Of a stretch of DNA of 64,000 nt, positions 59,642-64,000 are shown one piece after another (position 1 is the stretch's first letter; each line of letters starts with the position of its first letter). The stretch is from positions 62,001-126,000 of the forward strand of contig JAJYAT010000003.1 in assembly GCA_021779375.1 (NCBI GenBank), written 5' to 3'. Position numbers and translations under genes: made by a program. Origin of the DNA: a bacterium. GTDB taxonomy: Bacteria > Patescibacteriota > Gracilibacteria > JAHISY01. The notes beneath the pieces are model-generated. The model did no database searches. It was not told the origin of the DNA and saw only the letters and a list, made by a program, of their open reading frames with translations.

Positions 59642-60181
59642 ATGTCAGAGCGCAATCGTAAATTGCCGCGGCTAAAAGGTTTTGATTACACGACTAATGG
59701 TGCGTATTTCGCGACAATCTGTACTGCCAATCGTGAAAATATTTTTGGTGAAATTCGAAATGACAAAATGATTTTGAATCATCTTGGGAAAATTGTTGAA
59801 AAATATTGGCGAGAAATTCCCAATCATTTTACTGATGTGAAATTGGATGAATTTGTCGTGATGCCAAACCACATTCATGGCATTGTTTGGATTGAGAATT
59901 TAGCAGGTACGATTGGCGCACGCGTAGGGAATGAAAATTTTCATTCCCTACAAACACCAAATTGTGGTGCGAAATCGCGATCATTGTCATCGATTGTTCG
60001 TGGTTTCAAAATTGGCGTGACGAAATGGGCGCGTCAAAACTCGTCGATTTATCCTGTCTGGCAAAAATCTTTTTTCGATCGTGTGATTCGCGATGAAGAC
60101 GAGTTGAATCGCATTCGCGAATACATTTGGCAAAATCCCGAGAAATGGGAGAATAGCGAGGAGAAGTTGCCGTTGGAATAG
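59642..60181 (+). CDS. REP-associated tyrosine transposase (RAYT), copy B
   Basis: This 179-residue protein is a paralogue of the RAYT at 24218. Seen: RKLPRLKGFDYTTNGAYFAT, HUH motif in VVMPNHIHGIVW (near residue 80), PVWQKSFFDRVIRDEDEL and EYIWQNPEKW with the probable catalytic Tyr. A 28-bp palindrome (59924-59951) lies in the gene and encodes VGNENFHSL at the position where copy A has VGNADLRSL, also from a palindrome. It begins ten bases after rmuC and precedes an AT-rich gene of unknown role. All motifs are intact. Confidence 0.88.
   Translation: MSERNRKLPRLKGFDYTTNGAYFATICTANRENIFGEIRNDKMILNHLGKIVEKYWREIPNHFTDVKLDEFVVMPNHIHGIVWIENLAGTIGARVGNENFHSLQTPNCGAKSRSLSSIVRGFKIGVTKWARQNSSIYPVWQKSFFDRVIRDEDELNRIREYIWQNPEKWENSEEKLPLE
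59924..59951. repeat. 28-bp perfect palindrome inside RAYT copy B
   Basis: GTAGGGAATGAAAA followed by its exact reverse complement. In transposase orientation it is flanked by CGC on the left and AAACACC on the right, close to AAATACC in copy A. Confidence 0.9.
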
Positions 60182-60193
60182 AAAATTTTAATT

Positions 60194-61543
60194 ATGAATT
60201 GGAATGAGTTCATACAAATCGTTGAAGACAGACTCAATACTTGGTGGGCATTAATTAGCGGATTAATTGTTTTTTCACTATTTTTTGCTGCGATTCATCC
60301 AACATTAAAAGAATTTATATCTATATGGTTTTGTTTGTGTGTATATCTTTTGGCTCTGTTTGGGTGGGTTGTTTATTGGGCATACAATAGATTTCGTTTA
60401 CCTAGGAATAAAAAGAATAAAGTCGGGATAGTAATTGCTATTTATTCCGAAAACAAAACAGAAAGGGAAAAATTAAAAGCAGATTTTGTTTCAGAATTAA
60501 AAAATAGTTTTAGGAAGGAGGGTGTTCTGGATGTTACCAGCATCGTTTTCCTGAAAAATCATTTTGCACACAGAATTCATGATTCAGATGATTCAAGGAG
60601 GGAAATTGAAAAAATGAACAAAAAAGTGAGGGCTCATTTTTATGTTTGGGGTAATGTGAGAAAAAGACCAGATGGTGAGTCTGCTGAAAGATATTTCATA
60701 AATTTTCATGGGTATGTAGTTCATAAGCCTGTTGCTCAACAGCTTAGACAACAGATATCGATGGAATTTTCGAAAGTTTTGCCTGTGCAGGTTGATTTTC
60801 TTGAAAATACTAGCTTTAGAGGTTTTCAGGTCTCCGCTGCTATGGTCCACCTAGCCGCACAATATATAATAGGCGTTGCGGCATTTGTGTCGCATGATCC
60901 GAATTTAGCCTATAAGCTTCATAGGGGATTAAAAGAAAAGTTTAATTCGGTGCCGCACCTTAAAGACATTGGTAATCGTTTACCATTATTGGTTGCGGAT
61001 GAAGCTTTTTGGATAGCAAGGTGGTATTTTGATAATCAGAACTATGATAAGACGAGAGAATTTTTAAGTATCGCCATGACTGAGAGTCCTAATCATTATG
61101 GGGCATGGCTTTTTAAGGCAATTATTGATTTTTCTCTTGATCGGGATTCAAATGAAGCGTTAAAAAGCGTGAACAAAGCACGAGAATATGCAAATAATAC
61201 TTTTGAGTGGAGATATAGTGAGGCTTTTCTGCAGTTTTGGGAAGAGAACTATCAAATAGCTTTAGAAATTTGCCAAAAAATAAAAAATCAATCATTTCGT
61301 GATGAAGCATTTTCGTTAGCTGAGGTAAGACAATTTAATTTGAAAATTTTAGAGAAAGAGGACAAAGCCCAATTATATTTTTGGATTGGATATCTAGCTT
61401 TTTTTAAGGAAAAAAATTTGGGAAACGCTTTACATGATTTTGAGCAATTCGAAAAATTAGCTGACGACAATATGAGTATGCTTAAAAACAAATCGTCGGT
61501 CTATTTGAAAGACATAAAGAGAGCGCTTGAGTTAAAGGATTAA
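60194..61543 (+). CDS. membrane-anchored TPR-like protein, unknown function
   Basis: The 449-residue product has two N-terminal membrane segments (WALISGLIVFSLFFAAI and FCLCVYLLALFGWVVYW, residues 18-65), a cytoplasmic alpha/beta-like region (VGIVIAIYSENKTEREKLKADFV, then HFYVWGNVRKRPDGESAERYFINF), and a C-terminal helical part with TPR-like helix pairs (YFDNQNYDKTREFLSIAMTE, YGAWLFKAIIDF, YWIGYLAFFKEKNLGNALHDFEQ). AT-rich codon use and position beside a RAYT suggest accessory DNA. A sensor or defence role is possible but not supported by any motif. Confidence 0.6.
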   Translation: MNWNEFIQIVEDRLNTWWALISGLIVFSLFFAAIHPTLKEFISIWFCLCVYLLALFGWVVYWAYNRFRLPRNKKNKVGIVIAIYSENKTEREKLKADFVSELKNSFRKEGVLDVTSIVFLKNHFAHRIHDSDDSRREIEKMNKKVRAHFYVWGNVRKRPDGESAERYFINFHGYVVHKPVAQQLRQQISMEFSKVLPVQVDFLENTSFRGFQVSAAMVHLAAQYIIGVAAFVSHDPNLAYKLHRGLKEKFNSVPHLKDIGNRLPLLVADEAFWIARWYFDNQNYDKTREFLSIAMTESPNHYGAWLFKAIIDFSLDRDSNEALKSVNKAREYANNTFEWRYSEAFLQFWEENYQIALEICQKIKNQSFRDEAFSLAEVRQFNLKILEKEDKAQLYFWIGYLAFFKEKNLGNALHDFEQFEKLADDNMSMLKNKSSVYLKDIKRALELKD

Positions 61544-61626
61544 CTTTCTTCTCGATTTTTTTGTTTCTCGCTTTTCGTGCAAGTCATCCCACCTCAAAAT
61601 CATTTGCCAACCTAAACAAATTTGTT

Positions 61627-61720
61627 GTACAATTTTTGTGTTCTCTCGTCTTCCACCCTTCGTTCGCTAAGCGAACTTCGGAGAACAGGTCGTGAGGACA
61701 AGCCTTTAACCCCCTTAAAA
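61627..61720 (+). promoter_or_regulatory. structured leader with TTTAACCCCC element
   Basis: TACAAT (about 61628-61633) is a -10 candidate. The leader has a hairpin GTTCGC-TAA-GCGAAC (61662-61676) and ends TTTAACCCCC (61705-61714) exactly 6 nt before ATG 61721, as in rpsA and the gene at 9398. Confidence 0.45.
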
Positions 61721-62104
61721 ATGACCACCATCGCACTCGCTCAAATCATCGGGCCAGTCATGATCGCGGCGGCGATTGGTTTCATCGCGCATCCGAAGTT
61801 CTACAAAAAAATCCTGAAAGACTTCGAGGCGAATCAAGGGCTGATTTACTTCACGGGGATTCTCGTCATGGTCATCGGTTTGCTCATCGTCAACAATCAC
61901 AATATCTGGGAATGGTCCGCGGCGGGTGTGATTACTCTCGTCGGTTGGTCGGCTGTTCTCAAGGGTGCGACTTTTCTCATTGTCCCAAATCTGCTTTTCA
62001 AAATCTCCAATCCGATTATTAAAAATGGGATTGTGATGAAAATCGCGATGATTGTTTTACTCGCGGCGGGTGGTTATCTCTCTTACATTGGTTATTGGCT
62101 GTAA
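61721..62104 (+). CDS. small four-TM membrane protein
   Basis: The frame is open from 61622, but I start at ATG 61721 because the shared TTTAACCCCC element precedes it and the upstream part is a hairpin leader. The 127-residue product has four hydrophobic segments: IALAQIIGPVMIAAAIGFIA, GLIYFTGILVMVIGLLIVN, WSAAGVITLVGWSAVLKGATFLIV and VMKIAMIVLLAAGGYLSYIG. I do not recognise a named family. Having the same leader element as rpsA suggests a housekeeping gene. Confidence 0.65.
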   Translation: MTTIALAQIIGPVMIAAAIGFIAHPKFYKKILKDFEANQGLIYFTGILVMVIGLLIVNNHNIWEWSAAGVITLVGWSAVLKGATFLIVPNLLFKISNPIIKNGIVMKIAMIVLLAAGGYLSYIGYWL

Positions 62105-62170
62105 AAACTTTCAGCGGAATTTTGCTAACCGAGCGAATTTTCGTTAGGCTTTTCCGCGTTTGAATTCCAA

Positions 62171-64000
62171 ATGAAAAAACTTGTCATTGTCGAGTCTCCT
62201 GCGAAGGCGCGGACGATCACCAAATTTCTCAGCAAAGACTTCACAGTGCGTGCGTCGATGGGACACGTGCGTGATTTGCCGAAATCCAAAATGGGCATCG
62301 ACATTGAGACGGGCAGCTTCCTGCCGGAGTACATCGTCTCGGCTGACAAAACGAAAGTGATTGCTGAGCTCAAAAAGCTGGCGGACAAAGCGGACGAAAT
62401 CATTCTGGCAACTGATGAGGATCGCGAAGGTGAGGCGATTGCGTGGCATTTGCTGGCTGCGCTCAAAATTCCTAAGACCAAAAAAACTCCGCGAATCGTT
62501 TTCCACGAAATCACCAAAGAGGCGATTCAAAATGCGATTAAGTCTCCGCGCGAGCTCGACCGCAATTTGATCGACGCGCAGCAGGCGCGGCGCGTGCTCG
62601 ACCGCTTGGTGGGTTATGAATTGTCGCCGCTGATTTGGAAAAAAATTCGTTACGGTCTTTCCGCTGGTCGCGTGCAATCAGTCGCGGTGCGCTTGATTGT
62701 CGAGCGTGAGCGCGAAATCGAGGCTTTCAATCCAGTCGAATACTGGACGGTCGGTGCGCATTTCGAGACACCGCGTGGTGATAAATTTTTCGCGGAACTG
62801 GCGAAGATTGATGCCAAGAAAGCCGAAATCAAAAAGAAAAATGAGGCAGAAAAAGTTGAGCTCGATCTCCGGGGCGCGGAATTCCGCGTCGCGAAAATCG
62901 ACCGCAAGGAGCGTGTGCGCCATCCGGCACCGCCTTTTATCACTTCGACTCTGCAAGCCGAAGCCGCACGCAAGCTCGGATTTAGTGTGAAGAAGACGAT
63001 GATGCTCGCGCAGAAACTTTACGAAGGTGAGGATCTCGGCGAAGGTTTGATTACCTACATGCGTACCGACTCCACGAATCTCGCTGAGTCGGCGGTGAAA
63101 AAAGCGCGTTCGGTTATCTCCGAAAAATTTGGCAAAAATTTCGTGCCGAGCGAGGTGCGCAAATTCACGAAAAAAGCGAAAGGCGCACAGGAAGCGCACG
63201 AAGCGATTCGCCCGACCGATCCCGCGCGTTTCCCAGAAGCGCTGAAAGCTCAATTGGAAAATGACGCCTGGCGTTTGTACGAATTAATCTGGCAGCGCTT
63301 CCTCGCTTGCCAAATGGCGGACGCACTGCTCGACCAGACGGGTGTCGATATCGCCGCCAAGAATTACACTTTTCGCGCGACGGGGCAGATCGTGAAATTC
63401 GCGGGCTGGCTTGCGGCTTATTCCGTCGGTTATGATTCAGATGAGGAAGCGGCGGAGGATTCCGAAAAATTATTGCCGGAGATTCTCGAAAACGAAATTC
63501 AAAAGTTGCTCGCGCTGAAATCGGAACAACATTTCACGAAGCCACCGGCGCGCTACACTGAGGCGACGCTGGTCAAAAAATTGGAGGCGGAGGGTATCGG
63601 GCGACCGTCGACTTATGCGCCGACGATTTCTACGATTCAGACGCGTGGCTACGTCGAGAAGCTCGACCGTGCGCTCGCCCCGACAGATACCGGGAAGGTC
63701 GTGAATGATTTTCTCGTGCAGCATTTTCCGAAAATCGTCGATCTCCAATTCACCGCCAAGATGGAAGCGGAGTTCGATGAGATTGCGGAGGGTAATTCGA
63801 AATGGAATGCGATGATTGGCGAGTTTTACAAACCTTTCCATTCCGAAGTCGAAAAGAAAACCGAGACAATTAAAAAAGAGGATGTCGTGAATGAGACGAC
63901 TGATGAGATTTGCGACAAATGCGGCAAGCCGATGGTGATTAAATTGGGACGTTTCGGCAAATTCCTCTCTTGCTCCGGTTATCCGGACTGCAAAAACGCC
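62171..64000 (+). CDS. topA: DNA topoisomerase I (cut by window edge)
   Basis: TopA relaxes negatively supercoiled DNA through a transient 5'-phosphotyrosine link. The visible 610 residues start KKLVIVESPAKARTITKFL (TOPRIM), with DEDREGEAIAWHL near residue 82, ARRVLDRLVGYELSPLIWKKI, GLSAGRVQSVAVRLIV, the active-site YMRTDSTNL (Tyr near 296) and IGRPSTYAPTISTIQ. A zinc-ribbon of the C-terminal type begins at the edge (CDKCGKPMVIKLGRFGKFLSC). An insert of about 30 lysine/glutamate-rich residues (KKAEIKKKNEAEKVEL) lies near 220. The start ATG 62171 is clear. Confidence 0.96.
   Translation, partial: MKKLVIVESPAKARTITKFLSKDFTVRASMGHVRDLPKSKMGIDIETGSFLPEYIVSADKTKVIAELKKLADKADEIILATDEDREGEAIAWHLLAALKIPKTKKTPRIVFHEITKEAIQNAIKSPRELDRNLIDAQQARRVLDRLVGYELSPLIWKKIRYGLSAGRVQSVAVRLIVEREREIEAFNPVEYWTVGAHFETPRGDKFFAELAKIDAKKAEIKKKNEAEKVELDLRGAEFRVAKIDRKERVRHPAPPFITSTLQAEAARKLGFSVKKTMMLAQKLYEGEDLGEGLITYMRTDSTNLAESAVKKARSVISEKFGKNFVPSEVRKFTKKAKGAQEAHEAIRPTDPARFPEALKAQLENDAWRLYELIWQRFLACQMADALLDQTGVDIAAKNYTFRATGQIVKFAGWLAAYSVGYDSDEEAAEDSEKLLPEILENEIQKLLALKSEQHFTKPPARYTEATLVKKLEAEGIGRPSTYAPTISTIQTRGYVEKLDRALAPTDTGKVVNDFLVQHFPKIVDLQFTAKMEAEFDEIAEGNSKWNAMIGEFYKPFHSEVEKKTETIKKEDVVNETTDEICDKCGKPMVIKLGRFGKFLSCSGYPDCKNA

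Overview
The window reads as chromosome of a small-genome bacterium of the Patescibacteria / Candidate Phyla Radiation type; a fuller-metabolism lineage such as Peregrinibacteria is a guess, not a result. Reasons: gene-dense layout with stop codons of neighbours overlapping, many GTG starts, almost no Shine-Dalgarno sites, a compact set of core genes (rpsA, rplA, rbfA, rlmH, truB, fmt, lysS, ftsH, topA, recJ, lspA, a class A penicillin-binding protein) and a reduced central metabolism. UGA is an ordinary stop (glyA, gap, birA all end in TGA), so the Gracilibacteria/Absconditabacteria code does not apply. No rRNA, CRISPR array or complete insertion sequence was seen. Four tRNAs are present: Gly(GCC), Arg(GCG), Glu(CTC), Val(GAC).

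Layout. 1-3.2 kb: 5' part of rpsA, two unknown genes, a membrane protein, lspA. 3.2-9.3 kb: glyA, hom, a GT4 glycosyltransferase, an anchored protein and an orphan C-terminal transketolase half. 9.4-16.9 kb: zinc-ribbon protein, ackA-xfp (phosphoketolase pathway), an ornithine/lysine-type decarboxylase behind tRNA-Gly, rlmH, zinc-ribbon membrane protein, gap. 16.9-22.5 kb: a compositionally different block with birA and a very divergent 1220-residue pyruvate-carboxylase-like protein. 22.5-26.7 kb: recJ, a RAYT transposase, lysS, tRNA-Arg. 26.8-32.4 kb: marR, a lipoprotein membrane-fusion protein and an RND pump as one operon. 32.4-41 kb: proB, eno, tRNA-Glu, tRNA-Val, a nucleotidyltransferase, comF, dut, a nuclease, rplA, nadK. 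41-51 kb: truB, a WecA/TagO-type transferase, rpe-rpiB-ftsH, dapB, rbfA, fmt, dgt. 51.5-64 kb: PBP1A with Ig-like tail, nadM, metY-metA behind an attenuator, rmuC, a second RAYT, a TPR membrane protein, and topA running off the right edge.

How it fits together. Phosphoketolase, acetate kinase, GAPDH, enolase and the pentose-phosphate genes rpe, rpiB and tkt point to fermentative sugar use giving acetate. hom, metA and metY make methionine from aspartate semialdehyde by way of an acylated homoserine. lspA, PBP1A and the polyprenyl-phosphate transferase indicate a peptidoglycan envelope with lipoproteins.

The most interesting signals are regulatory and repetitive. (1) Upstream of metA lies what looks like a complete ribosome-mediated methionine attenuator: a 15-codon leader peptide with adjacent Met-Met codons and three mutually exclusive hairpins ending in a terminator. 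(2) About eighteen genes have a TAAAAT-type -10 box only 6-9 nt before the start codon, implying leaderless mRNAs. (3) Perfect 28-bp palindromes with GTAG...CTAC ends are scattered through the window and also sit inside both RAYT genes at the same protein position. (4) tRNA-Gly is followed by three tandem copies of a T-arm/acceptor/CCA half-tRNA. (5) Three genes share the exact element TTTAACCCCC-N6-ATG.
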